A DNA stretch of 35,135 bases from Mesorhizobium sp. CA8 (GCF_020164955.1 NZ_JAIUHG010000041.1:1-35135); one strand, 5' to 3'; positions 14,089-22,946 are shown, counted from the first letter of the stretch. A program made the numbers and translations. The notes: generated by a model not told the origin, from the letters alone.

Positions 14089-16500
14089 ATGGCAGTGACG
14101 CCGACGGTTGCTAAAGGCGCGCCCGGAATTCCGGCGCGCTGGACGTCAAGCGCAAAGAGCGGCGTCGGAACCGCCCTTTCGGCAAAAAGCCCGCTCTGGT
14201 TCACCACCAGCCACGGCATCCTGAACGAAATCTATTATCCGCGCCTCGACAGCGCCTGCACGCGCGACCTGGGACTGATCGTCACCGGCCCCGGCGGTTA
14301 TTTTTCCGAAGAGAAGCGCGATGCGGCCCATACGTTCGAACCCTTCGAGGATGGCGTCCCCGGCTACCTGCTGACCAATATCGCCTTCGACGGCGCGTAT
14401 CAGATTGGGAAGCGGACCATTACGGATCCGAAACGACCTGTGTTGCTACAAGAAGTACGTTTCAGCGCGATCAATGGCTCGGCGGCTGACTATCGCGTTT
14501 ACGCGCTGCTTGCGCCGCATCTCGTCAACGCCGGCATGGGCAACACGGCCTGGATCGGCGAGCACAAAGGACAGCGCCTTCTCTTCGCCACAGGACGCGG
14601 CGTGTCGCTGGCACTCGCCTCCTCTTTGCCCTGGGGCGCCTGTTCGGCCGGCTATGTCGGCTTCTCCGACGGCTGGCACCAACTGCACGACAGCGGCGCG
14701 CTCGATCCTTCCTCTCATATAGCCGAAAACGGCAATGTCGCGCTGACCGGCGAGATCGGTTTTTCGGCCGGCAGGGCGGTTGCCTTGCTGGCGCTCGGCT
14801 TTGGCGCTTCGCCCGAGGAAGCCGCCGATCTTGCGCTTGCAAGCCTGCAACAGGGTTTCGAGCCGGCCGCGAAAACCTATGTCGAGAACTGGCGGACATT
14901 TCAGGCAGGGTTGGAAAAGCTCGACCGCCGCGGCGCCTCCGGTCTGAACACCTACCGCGCCAGCACGGCGGTGCTGGCGACGCATCTGTCGATCGCGACA
15001 CCGGGCGCCGCCGTCGCCAGCCTGTCGATCCCCTGGGGTTTCAACAAGGGCGACGACGATCTCGGCGGCTATCACCTCGTCTGGCCGCGCGACCTGGTCG
15101 AGACGGCGGGCGGTTTTCTGGCGGCCGGCGACGGCGGGCAGGCGCTGCAGATCCTCACCTATCTGCGTTCGATCCAGCAGCCGGACGGCCACTGGCCGCA
15201 AAATTGCTGGTCCGACGGCACCGCCTATTGGCCCGGCATCCAGATGGATGAATGCGCCTTTCCGCTGCTGCTCGCCGACGCGTTGCGCCGCGCCGGCCAT
15301 CTGCCGAAGTCGAAGCTCGCCGACTTCCTGGCGATGATCGAGAACGCGGCCGCCTATGTCGTGCGCAACGGCCCGGTCACCGGCCAGGATCGTTGGGAAG
15401 AGGATGCCGGCCACAGCCCTTTCACACTGGCCGTGGAAATAGCGGGCCTGCTTGCGGCGGCCGACATGCTGGACGCCTGCGGCAAAAATGAGCCGGCAAA
15501 CTATCTGCGCGAGATCGCCGATTGCTGGAACGATCAGATCGAGCGCTGGACCTATGTCACCGGTACCGAGCTCTGTGCCCGAGAAGGTCTTGCCGGCTAC
15601 TATGTCCGCATCGCCCCGCCCGACGATGGCAGCGCTGCCTCGCCGAAGGACGGCTTCGTGCCGATCAAGAACCGGCCGCCGGGCGACAGCGACAAGCCGG
15701 CCGAGGCGATCATCAGCCCGGATGCCCTGGCGCTGGTCCGCTTCGGCCTGAGGGCCGCGGACGACCCGCGCATCCTTAACACCGTCAAGGCCATCGACAC
15801 CGAGCTGCGCTGCGACCTGCCCCAAGGCCCGCTCTGGTGCCGCTATACCGGCGACGGCTATGGCGAGCACGAGGACGGCGCGCCTTTCGACGGCACCGGC
15901 CGGGGCCGGCCGTGGCCGCTGCTTGCCGGCGAGCGCGCCCATTACGAGCTGGCCGCCGGCCGCAGGGACAGGGCGGCGCAGCTGCTTGAGACTTTCGAAC
16001 GTTCGGCCGGCGTGGGCGGCGTCCTGCCGGAGCAGGTCTGGGATCGCCCGGACATGCCTGACCGCGAGCTCTGGCTGGGCAAACCGTCCGGCAGCGCCAT
16101 GCCGCTGGTCTGGGCGCATGCCGAGCACATCAAGCTGTTGCGCTCGCTGCGCGACGGCGCCGTCTTCGACCTGCCGCCGCAAGGCGTCGAACGCTACATC
16201 AAGGGCAAGACGGTCTCGCCGCTTAGGATCTGGCGCTTCAACAACAAAATCCGCTCCATTCCGGCCGGCAAGGCGCTGCGCGTCGAATTGTCGGCGCCCG
16301 GCGTCGTCCATTGGAGCAGCGACAAATGGCTGACCGTGCAGGACAGCAAGACGGCCGAGAATGCGTTCGGCATCCATCTGGTGGATTTGCCCGTCAGCCG
16401 CCTGCAGCCGGGCACCACCATCGTTTTCACTTTTTTCTGGCCCGGGGCGATGCGTTGGGAGAATGTCGACTTCAGCGTCGGCATCGACGCTCAATCGTGA
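14089..16500 (+). CDS. GH15 family glucan 1,4-alpha-glucosidase / glucodextranase-like hydrolase
   Basis: An 803-residue glycoside hydrolase predicted to release glucose from alpha-glucans. Layout is an N-terminal beta-sandwich domain (about 10-280, with WFTTSHGILNEIYYPRLD), a catalytic alpha/alpha barrel (about 290-690) and a C-terminal beta domain (about 700-803, with WRFNNKIRSIPAGKALRVEL). The probable catalytic acids are Glu388 in IQMDECAFPLL and Glu648 in GVLPEQVWD; WPRDLVETAGGF is another family hallmark. There is no signal peptide, so it should act in the cytoplasm, on glycogen-like or imported glucans. AGGAGG is seven bases before the ATG. It heads a run with gnd, zwf and a glucokinase-like gene. 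Confidence 0.93.
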   Translation: MAVTPTVAKGAPGIPARWTSSAKSGVGTALSAKSPLWFTTSHGILNEIYYPRLDSACTRDLGLIVTGPGGYFSEEKRDAAHTFEPFEDGVPGYLLTNIAFDGAYQIGKRTITDPKRPVLLQEVRFSAINGSAADYRVYALLAPHLVNAGMGNTAWIGEHKGQRLLFATGRGVSLALASSLPWGACSAGYVGFSDGWHQLHDSGALDPSSHIAENGNVALTGEIGFSAGRAVALLALGFGASPEEAADLALASLQQGFEPAAKTYVENWRTFQAGLEKLDRRGASGLNTYRASTAVLATHLSIATPGAAVASLSIPWGFNKGDDDLGGYHLVWPRDLVETAGGFLAAGDGGQALQILTYLRSIQQPDGHWPQNCWSDGTAYWPGIQMDECAFPLLLADALRRAGHLPKSKLADFLAMIENAAAYVVRNGPVTGQDRWEEDAGHSPFTLAVEIAGLLAAADMLDACGKNEPANYLREIADCWNDQIERWTYVTGTELCAREGLAGYYVRIAPPDDGSAASPKDGFVPIKNRPPGDSDKPAEAIISPDALALVRFGLRAADDPRILNTVKAIDTELRCDLPQGPLWCRYTGDGYGEHEDGAPFDGTGRGRPWPLLAGERAHYELAAGRRDRAAQLLETFERSAGVGGVLPEQVWDRPDMPDRELWLGKPSGSAMPLVWAHAEHIKLLRSLRDGAVFDLPPQGVERYIKGKTVSPLRIWRFNNKIRSIPAGKALRVELSAPGVVHWSSDKWLTVQDSKTAENAFGIHLVDLPVSRLQPGTTIVFTFFWPGAMRWENVDFSVGIDAQS

Positions 16501-16550
16501 TCCAGCAGGGCCATTGTACTTCTCCTTCCTCAAGCAATCGGGATGAAACC

Positions 16551-17564
16551 ATGCAGATCGGAATGATGGGACTGGGCAGGATGGGCGCCAACATGGTGCG
16601 GCGCCTGATGCGCGACGGCCATGAATGCGTCGTCTACGACATCAATTCAGCAAGCGTCGCCGGCATGGTGAAGGACGGCGCGGTCGGCGCCGCCTCGCTG
16701 GAGGAGTTCGTCGGCAAGCTCGCCAAGCCGCGCTGCGCCTGGCTGATGCTGCCGGCCGCGATCACCGGCAGGATCGTCGACCAGGTCGCGGCGCTGATGG
16801 AGCCGGGCGACATCATCATCGACGGCGGCAATTCCTATTATCACGAGGCCGTCGACCAGGCGGCGAAGCTTGCGGTTAAGGGCATCAACTTCGTCGATGT
16901 CGGCACCAGCGGCGGCGTCTGGGGCCTCGAGCGCGGCTATTGCCTGATGATCGGCGGGCCTGACGAGGCGGTGAAGCATCTCGATTCGGTCTTCGCCACA
17001 CTGGCGCCGGGCGCCGATGCAGGCGCCAATCCGCCCGAGGATGCCGGCACGGCGCCCTTCGGCTATCTTCATTGCGGACCGAGCGGCGCCGGCCACTTCG
17101 TCAAGATGGTGCATAATGGCATCGAATATGGCGTGATGGCCGCCTATGCCGAGGGCATGAACATCCTGAAGTCGGCCAATGCCGGCAAGCGGTCCAGGAT
17201 ATCGGACGCCGAGACCAGTCCGCTCGAAAACCCGCAATACTATCAGTTCGACATCGACCTGCCGCAGGTCGCCGAGGTCTGGCGGCATGGCAGCGTCATC
17301 GGCTCCTGGCTGCTCGATCTCACTGCCGGCGCGCTGAAGAACGACCCGTCGCTCGCCCAGTTCGGCGGCCGTGTCTCCGATTCCGGCGAAGGCCGCTGGA
17401 CGCTGAAGGCGGCGATCGACACCGGCGTCCCGGCGCCGGTGCTGTCCTCGGCGCTGTTCGACCGCTTCTCCTCGCAGGGCGAATCGCAATTCGCCGACAA
17501 GCTCCTGTCCGCCATGCGCTATGCCTTCGGCGGCCATGTCGAGAAGCCGAAGACCGGCGCGTGA
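16551..17564 (+). CDS. gnd: 6-phosphogluconate dehydrogenase, decarboxylating, short (NAD-type) form
   Basis: A 337-residue enzyme converting 6-phosphogluconate to ribulose 5-phosphate and CO2. It is the short form (about 330 residues, versus about 470 for the E. coli type). Rossmann motif GLGRMGANMV is at residues 7-16; the second strand ends in VVYD, with Asp where NADP-specific enzymes have an Asn-Arg pair, which suggests NAD preference (inference). Substrate motifs DVGTSGGVWGLERGY and HCGPSGAGHFVKMVHNGIEY are intact, including the catalytic Lys of HFVKMVHN. The start at ATG 16551 fits the family; the open frame upstream is a shadow of the hydrolase gene. It lies 50 bp after that gene and 13 bp before zwf. 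Confidence 0.95.
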   Translation: MQIGMMGLGRMGANMVRRLMRDGHECVVYDINSASVAGMVKDGAVGAASLEEFVGKLAKPRCAWLMLPAAITGRIVDQVAALMEPGDIIIDGGNSYYHEAVDQAAKLAVKGINFVDVGTSGGVWGLERGYCLMIGGPDEAVKHLDSVFATLAPGADAGANPPEDAGTAPFGYLHCGPSGAGHFVKMVHNGIEYGVMAAYAEGMNILKSANAGKRSRISDAETSPLENPQYYQFDIDLPQVAEVWRHGSVIGSWLLDLTAGALKNDPSLAQFGGRVSDSGEGRWTLKAAIDTGVPAPVLSSALFDRFSSQGESQFADKLLSAMRYAFGGHVEKPKTGA

Positions 17565-17577
17565 GGGGAGAGACTGC

Positions 17578-18954
17578 ATGAGCCAGGAGAGGTCCGACAC
17601 GCTGGTGATTTTCGGAGCGACCGGCGACCTTGCGCATAAGAAGATTTTCCCGGCGCTCTACCAGATGGTCGCCAAGGGCACGCTGAGCGAGCCGGTGATC
17701 GGCGTCGCCTTCGATCCCTGGGAGCTTCCCAAATTGGTGGACCGTGCGCGCGATGGCATCGTCACCGCGCTGGGCGCGGTGGACGACAAGGTCTTTTCCA
17801 AGCTCGCCTCGCTGCTGCGCTATGTCAGCGGCGACTACCGCGACGGCGCGACCTTCGAGAAGCTGAAGACGGCGCTGGGCTCCGCGCAGCGGCCGCTGCA
17901 TTACATGGCCGTCCCCCCGACGATGTTCGAAACGGTCGTGCAGGGCCTAGAGCAGTCCGGCACCGCGCGCGGCGCGCGGCTGATGGTCGAAAAGCCCTTC
18001 GGCCATGATCTGCAGTCGGCGCGCTGGCTGAACCGGGTGCTGCATCTGGTGTTCGACGAGCAGTCGATCTTCCGCATCGACCACTATCTCGGCAAGGAAG
18101 CGATCCAGAACCTGCTCTATTTCCGCTTCGCCAACTCCTTCCTCGAGCCGATCTGGAACCGCAACTTCGTCGAGAGCGTGCAGATCACCATGGCCGAGGA
18201 TTTCGGCGTCGAGGGCCGCGGCAAATTCTATGACGAGGTCGGCTGCATCCGCGACGTGATCGAGAACCACCTGCTCAACATCCTGTTGCTTTTGGCCATG
18301 GAGCCGCCGGTCGGCCGCTCGGCCGACGACCTGATCGACGAGAAGGTGCAGGTGCTGCGCGCAATCCGCACGCTGACCAAGGACGATGTCGTGCGCGGCC
18401 AGTTCGACGGCTATCTGGCCGAGCCGGGCGTGCGGCCGAACTCACCGGTCGAGACTTTCGCCGCGGTGCGCTTCTTCGTCGACACCTGGCGCTGGCAGGA
18501 CGTGCCTTTCTTCATCCGCGCCGGCAAGAACATGCCGGTGCACGCCACCGAGGTGATCGTGCGGCTGAAACGTCCGCCGCTCGACGTCTTCGATCCGATC
18601 AAGCCGGGCGACGCCAATTATGTGCGCTTCCGCATCGACCCGCAGGTGGCGATCTCTATCGGCGCCCAGCGCAAGGTCGCCGGCGACGACATGATCGGCG
18701 AGCAGGTGGAGCTGACCGCGCTCGACGACACCAAGGGCGACATGCCGCCCTATGAGCGGCTGATCGGCGACGCCATGAACGGCAACGGCCAGCTCTTCAC
18801 CCGCCAGGACGCGGCCGAGCTTGCCTGGCGCATCGTCGGACCGGTGCTCGGCGACACCACACCGCCGGCGATCTATGCGCCCAAGACCTGGGGACCGGCT
18901 GACGCTATGAAAGGTTTCGGTCCGCCGAACGGCTGGATCAATCCGGCCAAGTAA
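17578..18954 (+). CDS. zwf: Glucose-6-phosphate 1-dehydrogenase
   Basis: A 458-residue cytoplasmic enzyme oxidising glucose 6-phosphate to 6-phosphogluconolactone. The coenzyme site FGATGDLAHKK is at about residues 12-22; the catalytic RIDHYLGKE begins at residue 166, with the active-site His nearby in FYDEVGCIRDVIENH. VEKPFGHDL and FFIRAGKNMP are further conserved parts. GGGGAGAG precedes ATG 17578. It is 13 bp after gnd and 17 bp before the glucokinase-like gene, but the usual partner pgl (6-phosphogluconolactonase) is absent from the run. It is somewhat shorter than the 490-residue rhizobial main Zwf, suggesting a second paralogue. Confidence 0.96.
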   Translation: MSQERSDTLVIFGATGDLAHKKIFPALYQMVAKGTLSEPVIGVAFDPWELPKLVDRARDGIVTALGAVDDKVFSKLASLLRYVSGDYRDGATFEKLKTALGSAQRPLHYMAVPPTMFETVVQGLEQSGTARGARLMVEKPFGHDLQSARWLNRVLHLVFDEQSIFRIDHYLGKEAIQNLLYFRFANSFLEPIWNRNFVESVQITMAEDFGVEGRGKFYDEVGCIRDVIENHLLNILLLLAMEPPVGRSADDLIDEKVQVLRAIRTLTKDDVVRGQFDGYLAEPGVRPNSPVETFAAVRFFVDTWRWQDVPFFIRAGKNMPVHATEVIVRLKRPPLDVFDPIKPGDANYVRFRIDPQVAISIGAQRKVAGDDMIGEQVELTALDDTKGDMPPYERLIGDAMNGNGQLFTRQDAAELAWRIVGPVLGDTTPPAIYAPKTWGPADAMKGFGPPNGWINPAK

Positions 18955-18971
18955 CTTCCGGGGAGGACGGA

Positions 18972-19676
18972 ATGGCGAAGGCAGCAAAGAAAGCCGCGGT
19001 AAGCAGCGATCCGATCGTGCTCACCGTCGATGTCGGCGGCTCGCACGTGAAGATCCTCACCAGCGCCGGTGGCGAGATGCGCCGCGCCGCGTCCGGACCG
19101 GGCCTGACCCCGGACCTAGTCGTCTCGTCGGTCAAGAAACTGGCCGAGGGCCTGGACTACCACGTCATCTCGATGGGCTATCCCGGCCCGGTGCGCGACA
19201 ACAAGCCCTCGCTCGATCCCTTCAATCTCGGCAAGGGCTGGAACGGCTATGATTTCACCGCCGCTTTCGGCAAGCCGGTGAAGCTCGTCAACGACGCGCT
19301 GATGCAGGCGATCGGCAGCTATGACGGTGGCCGCATGCTGTTCCTCGGCCTGGGCACCGGCCTGGGCGCCGCCATGATCCTCGAGAATGTCGGCCAGCCC
19401 ATGGAACTCGCTCATCTGCCCTACAAAAAGGGAGCAACTTTCGAGGATTACGTCGGTGAACGCGGCCTGGTGAAGCACGGGAAGAAGAAGTGGCGCAAAT
19501 ACGTTTTCGACGTCGTCGACAGGCTTCGCGCCGCCTTGCAGCCGGATTATGTCGTGATCGGTGGCGGCAATGTCGACAAGCTCGATGAATTGCCTGAAAA
19601 ATCCCGCCGCGGCGACAACACTCGGGCTTTCGAGGGTGGATTTCGTCTATGGCGCGACAAGGCGCTGATCGTCTGA
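18972..19676 (+). CDS. ROK-family glucokinase, probably polyphosphate glucokinase-like
   Basis: A 234-residue sugar kinase of the ROK/actin-like fold. Phosphate-1 motif VDVGGSHVKIL lies at residues 19-29, followed by SMGYPGPV, the catalytic-Asp segment VNDALMQAIGSY, and phosphate-2 motif LGLGTGLGAAMI. The zinc-binding cysteine motif of typical ROK proteins is missing, and MELAHLP plus DYVVIGGGNVDK resemble polyphosphate glucokinase (PpgK). The N-terminus is Lys/Ala-rich. GGGGAGG precedes the ATG. Its position as the last gene after the hydrolase, gnd and zwf fits phosphorylation of glucose released from glucan. Whether polyphosphate or ATP is the donor cannot be decided from sequence. Confidence 0.87.
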   Translation: MAKAAKKAAVSSDPIVLTVDVGGSHVKILTSAGGEMRRAASGPGLTPDLVVSSVKKLAEGLDYHVISMGYPGPVRDNKPSLDPFNLGKGWNGYDFTAAFGKPVKLVNDALMQAIGSYDGGRMLFLGLGTGLGAAMILENVGQPMELAHLPYKKGATFEDYVGERGLVKHGKKKWRKYVFDVVDRLRAALQPDYVVIGGGNVDKLDELPEKSRRGDNTRAFEGGFRLWRDKALIV

Positions 19677-19883
19677 TATTGTTACATTCCAGTATAATTG
19701 TTCAAAACAGCGTGTATTGACGCGATAAAACGTTGCGTTGCGCAGATTTGCCGACTAGGAATTCGCCGGCCTGCGGCCCCTGCGGCATTCCGAATTCGCC
19801 AACAACGCTCGCAGCGCATCGATATTACACACCGCGAAAACCGGATCGGTTCCGCGACCATGCGGCAGAAATGGAGGGACTAC

Positions 19884-20345
19884 GTGGACGAGGACACCAG
19901 CACAGCCAAGGAAGTCGACCTGCTCGAGCTCACCGCTCACATCGTATCGGCCTATGTCGCGAAAAACCGCCTGCCCGCTTCGGACCTGGGCGGACTGATC
20001 GCCAGCGTCGCCTCGTCGATTGGCGGGATCAGCCAGCCGGCGGAACCCGCGGCACCCCCGCCGGTCCCCGCCGTCAATCCCAGGCGCTCGGTGACGCCGG
20101 ACTACATCATCTGTCTCGAGGACGGGAAGAAGTTCAAATCGCTGAAGCGCCATATCGGCGTGCATTTCGGCCTGACGCCCGAAGCCTACCGCACCAAATG
20201 GGGCTTGCCGGTGGACTATCCGATGGTCGCTCCCAACTATGCGGCCTCGCGCTCGCAGCTCGCCAAGTCGATCGGCCTCGGCCGCAAGGCCGAACCGGAA
20301 CCGGTGAAGCCTGCCAAGGGCAGGAAGGCCAAGGCGACGGCCTGA
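19884..20345 (+). CDS. MucR/Ros-type zinc-finger transcriptional regulator
   Basis: A 153-residue DNA-binding protein of the Ros/MucR family, which in rhizobia represses exopolysaccharide, motility and other genes and binds AT-rich targets. The N-terminal helical oligomerisation region (LLELTAHIVSAYVAKNRL) is followed by a Pro-rich linker (about 50-68) and the single zinc-finger domain: Cys77, Asp80, His90, His94 in CLEDGKKFKSLKRHIGVH, then FGLTPEAYRTKWGLP. Asp in place of the second Cys is common in rhizobial members. A basic tail ends the protein. The GTG at 19884 is preferred because GGAGGG sits seven bases upstream and the family starts here; an in-frame ATG at 19860 would add eight residues with a poorer site. 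Confidence 0.93.
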   Translation: MDEDTSTAKEVDLLELTAHIVSAYVAKNRLPASDLGGLIASVASSIGGISQPAEPAAPPPVPAVNPRRSVTPDYIICLEDGKKFKSLKRHIGVHFGLTPEAYRTKWGLPVDYPMVAPNYAASRSQLAKSIGLGRKAEPEPVKPAKGRKAKATA

Positions 20346-20374
20346 AATAACGCGCCTGCACCAATGGTTTAAGC

Positions 20375-20415
20375 AAGCCTGCCGAGGAATCCGCCTTGGC
20401 AGGCTTCCTGCTTTT
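20375..20415 (+). terminator. Rho-independent terminator after the MucR gene
   Basis: A perfect 9-bp stem, AAGCCTGCC (20375-20383) with GGCAGGCTT (20398-20406), 14-nt loop, followed by CCTGCTTTTA. It lies 30 bp after the regulator stop and before the aminotransferase gene, which it separates. Confidence 0.7.
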
Positions 20416-20450
20416 AGGGCTTGGATATCGCCGTAACCGGGGGGACGGCC

Positions 20451-21551
20451 ATGAACTACACCAGGATGGTGATCGAGAAAGAGGCGCCGGAGGAATATGG
20501 CTACGGCCGCATCCGCTACAATCTCTCCGAAAGCTCGATCGCCGACCAGAAACTCTCCGACATCCGCCTAGCGCTGCCCGACCTCACGCTGTTCTATGGC
20601 GAGCATCGCGGCGACAAGGACTTGCGGGCGCTGATCGCAGCGCAGGACGAGGGCCTTTCTCCCGGCGATGTGCTGGTGACCGCTGGCGCGGCCGGTGCGC
20701 TGTTCATCGTCTCCACCGCGCTGCTGTCGGCCAGCGACCATCTCGTGGTCGTGCGGCCGAACTACGCCACCAACATCGAGACGCCGAAAGCGATCGGCTG
20801 CGCCATCTCCTATGTCGATCTCGATTTCGACCAGGGCTTCGCTGTCGATATCGAGCGCGTCGGCGCGGAGCTGCGGCCGAACACCAAGCTGATCAGCGTC
20901 ACCTGCCCGCACAACCCGACCGGCACGATGATGACACGCGCCGACCTCGACGCGCTGGTCGCGCTTGCCGAGAGCCGCAAATGCCGGCTGCTGGTCGACG
21001 AGACCTATCGCGACCTCTCTTATGGACAGCGCCTGCCGGCGGCGGCCTCGCTCAGCCCCGCCGCCATCAGCGTCTGCTCGCTGTCGAAAGCCTTCGGCAT
21101 CCCGGGCATCCGCATCGGCTGGCTGGTGACCCGCGATCCGCAATTGCAGGAAACGTTCCTCGCCGCCAAGGAGCAGATCGGTATCTGCGGCAGCGTCATC
21201 GACGAGGCGATCGCCCGCGCCACGCTCGAACGCCGTGATGCCTTCCTCGCATCGCTGCTCCCCGAAATGGCCAGGCGCCGCGACGTCGTGCAGGACTGGA
21301 TCGACGGCGAGAAGCTGGTCGACTGGGTGCGGCCGCAAGGCGGCGTCGTCGGCTTTCCGAGGCTCAACGTCGATACCGGCTTCGACCTCGACAAATTCTA
21401 CACGAGGCTGCTGGAGCAGCACGGCACCTATGTCGGTCCCGGCCACTGGTTCGAGATGCCGAAACGCTTCTTCCGCCTCGGTTTCGGCTGGCCGGGGGAA
21501 GCGGAGTTGCGCGGCGGGTTGGCGGCCATCTCGGCCGCATTGAGAGGCTGA
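20451..21551 (+). CDS. PLP-dependent aminotransferase, fold type I (class I/II)
   Basis: A 366-residue pyridoxal-phosphate enzyme. Visible parts are the substrate-binding FYGEHRGDKDLRALI near the start, VLVTAGAAGALFIV, the PLP-ring Asn in HNPTGTM, the Asp in LLVDETYRDLSYG, the Schiff-base lysine Lys213 in SLSKAFGIPGIRIGW, and a C-terminal FRLGFGWP carrying the carboxylate-binding Arg. The amino donor and acceptor are not predictable. ATG 20451 follows GGGGGGAC; an in-frame TTG ten codons upstream is weaker and inside the terminator shoulder. The next gene, an MFS exporter, starts 156 bp on, so a functional link is possible but unproved. Confidence 0.92.
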   Translation: MNYTRMVIEKEAPEEYGYGRIRYNLSESSIADQKLSDIRLALPDLTLFYGEHRGDKDLRALIAAQDEGLSPGDVLVTAGAAGALFIVSTALLSASDHLVVVRPNYATNIETPKAIGCAISYVDLDFDQGFAVDIERVGAELRPNTKLISVTCPHNPTGTMMTRADLDALVALAESRKCRLLVDETYRDLSYGQRLPAAASLSPAAISVCSLSKAFGIPGIRIGWLVTRDPQLQETFLAAKEQIGICGSVIDEAIARATLERRDAFLASLLPEMARRRDVVQDWIDGEKLVDWVRPQGGVVGFPRLNVDTGFDLDKFYTRLLEQHGTYVGPGHWFEMPKRFFRLGFGWPGEAELRGGLAAISAALRG

Positions 21552-21707
21552 ACGCCCCCTCACCAGAGCAGAGAATTTCGATTTTCTTGGATCCAGCGCG
21601 GATTTTTTGCGCGCATGGTGAAGCGAACTGGGCTAAAGGGTTGCGGCCGGACCAGCGCCCACCGTGGAAGTGCCCCGCCGGCCATCGTCGAACGGGGCCC
21701 TCGAACC

Positions 21708-22946
21708 ATGACCGTCGAAGCAACGTCACCAGACCAGCGTTACGCCGCGTTCCGGCATCGCCCGTTCCTCAGCTACTGGACGGCGCGTTTCCTCACCACC
21801 TTCGCCACCATGATCGTCTCGGTCGCTGTCGGCTGGCAGGTCTATGATCTGACCCGCGATCCGTTCGACCTCGGCATTGTCGGCATCGTCCAGTTCCTGC
21901 CTTCGCTGCTCCTGGTCCTGGTCACCGGCGTCGTCGCCGACCGCTTCGGCCGTCGGCTGATCATGACGCTGGCGACCCTGGTCGAGGCCGGCTGCGCCTT
22001 GGCCCTGCTGCTTCTGACGCTGCGCGGCCTGACCAGCCCGCTGCCGATCTTTGCCGTGCTGGTCATGTTCGGCATAGCCCGCGCCTTCTATGGCCCGGCT
22101 TCGTCCTCGCTGTTCGCCAATCTCGTGCCGCAGGAGGATTTCGCCAACGCGATAGCCTGGAATTCGTCGGCCTGGCAGACGGCGACCATCGTTGGCCCGG
22201 TCGCCGGCGGCCTGCTCTACGGCGTGTCGGCGGAAGTCGCTTACGCCACCGCCGCCGTCCTCATGCTCGCCGCCGGGCTGCTGATCTTCACCATCCCGAA
22301 GCCCGCCCAGCAGACGGCCACCGACAAGCCGACGATGCAGACGCTGTTTGCCGGCTTCGGCTATATCTGGAGCGAGAAGATCGTGCTCGGCGCGATCTCG
22401 CTCGACCTGTTCGCCGTGCTCCTGTCGGGCGCCTCGGCGCTGCTGCCGGTCTATGCGCGTGACATCCTCCAACTCGGCCCCTGGGGCCTCGGCCTGCTGC
22501 GCTCGGCGCCCGGCATCGGCGCCATCTGCGTCGCCGTCTGGCTTGCCGGCCACCCGATCCGCAACCACGCCGGCAAGATCATGCTGGGCTTCGTCGCTTT
22601 GTTCGGCGCCTTCACCGTGCTGTTCGGCGTCTCGACCATCACCTGGCTGTCGATCGCGGCACTTGCCCTGCTCGGCGCCACCGACATGTTCAGCGTCTAT
22701 ATCCGCGAGACGCTGATCCAGCTCTGGACACCGGACGAGGTGCGCGGCCGCGTCAACGCCGTCAACCAGGTCTTCGTCGGCGCCTCGAACGAGGTCGGCG
22801 AATTCCGCGCCGGCACCATGGCGGCGCTGATCGGCACGGTTCCCGCCGTTGTGGTCGGCGGCATCGGCGCCATCGCCGTCGCCGGCCTGTGGGCTTATCT
22901 GTTCCCCGCGCTACGGCAGGTCCGGCACCTGAACAGCCGGAATTGA
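21708..22946 (+). CDS. MFS transporter, EntS/MFS_3-like exporter
   Basis: A 412-residue inner-membrane protein with about twelve predicted helices. The N-terminal FLSYWTARFLTTFATMIVSVAVGWQVYDLT and the loop motif VADRFGRRL between helices 2 and 3 are typical of the MFS_3 (enterobactin-exporter-like) group, as is RGRVNAVNQVFVGASNEVGEF in the C-half. The substrate is unknown. The ATG at 21708 is chosen because the hydrophobic part follows at the usual distance; an upstream in-frame ATG at 21615 would add 31 residues of no family likeness. The 21552-21707 gap shows no clear promoter or terminator. Confidence 0.9.
   Translation: MTVEATSPDQRYAAFRHRPFLSYWTARFLTTFATMIVSVAVGWQVYDLTRDPFDLGIVGIVQFLPSLLLVLVTGVVADRFGRRLIMTLATLVEAGCALALLLLTLRGLTSPLPIFAVLVMFGIARAFYGPASSSLFANLVPQEDFANAIAWNSSAWQTATIVGPVAGGLLYGVSAEVAYATAAVLMLAAGLLIFTIPKPAQQTATDKPTMQTLFAGFGYIWSEKIVLGAISLDLFAVLLSGASALLPVYARDILQLGPWGLGLLRSAPGIGAICVAVWLAGHPIRNHAGKIMLGFVALFGAFTVLFGVSTITWLSIAALALLGATDMFSVYIRETLIQLWTPDEVRGRVNAVNQVFVGASNEVGEFRAGTMAALIGTVPAVVVGGIGAIAVAGLWAYLFPALRQVRHLNSRN

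Noticed and set aside
14446..16533. Long open frame on the minus strand, 695 codons
   Set aside because: It is antisense to the GH15 gene, whose catalytic motifs are intact; long antisense frames are expected at this GC content. No family motifs were seen in it.
19693..19698. Perfect TATAAT upstream of the MucR gene as a promoter
   Set aside because: No acceptable -35 box at 16-18 bp spacing; it is kept only as a possible AT-rich MucR target.
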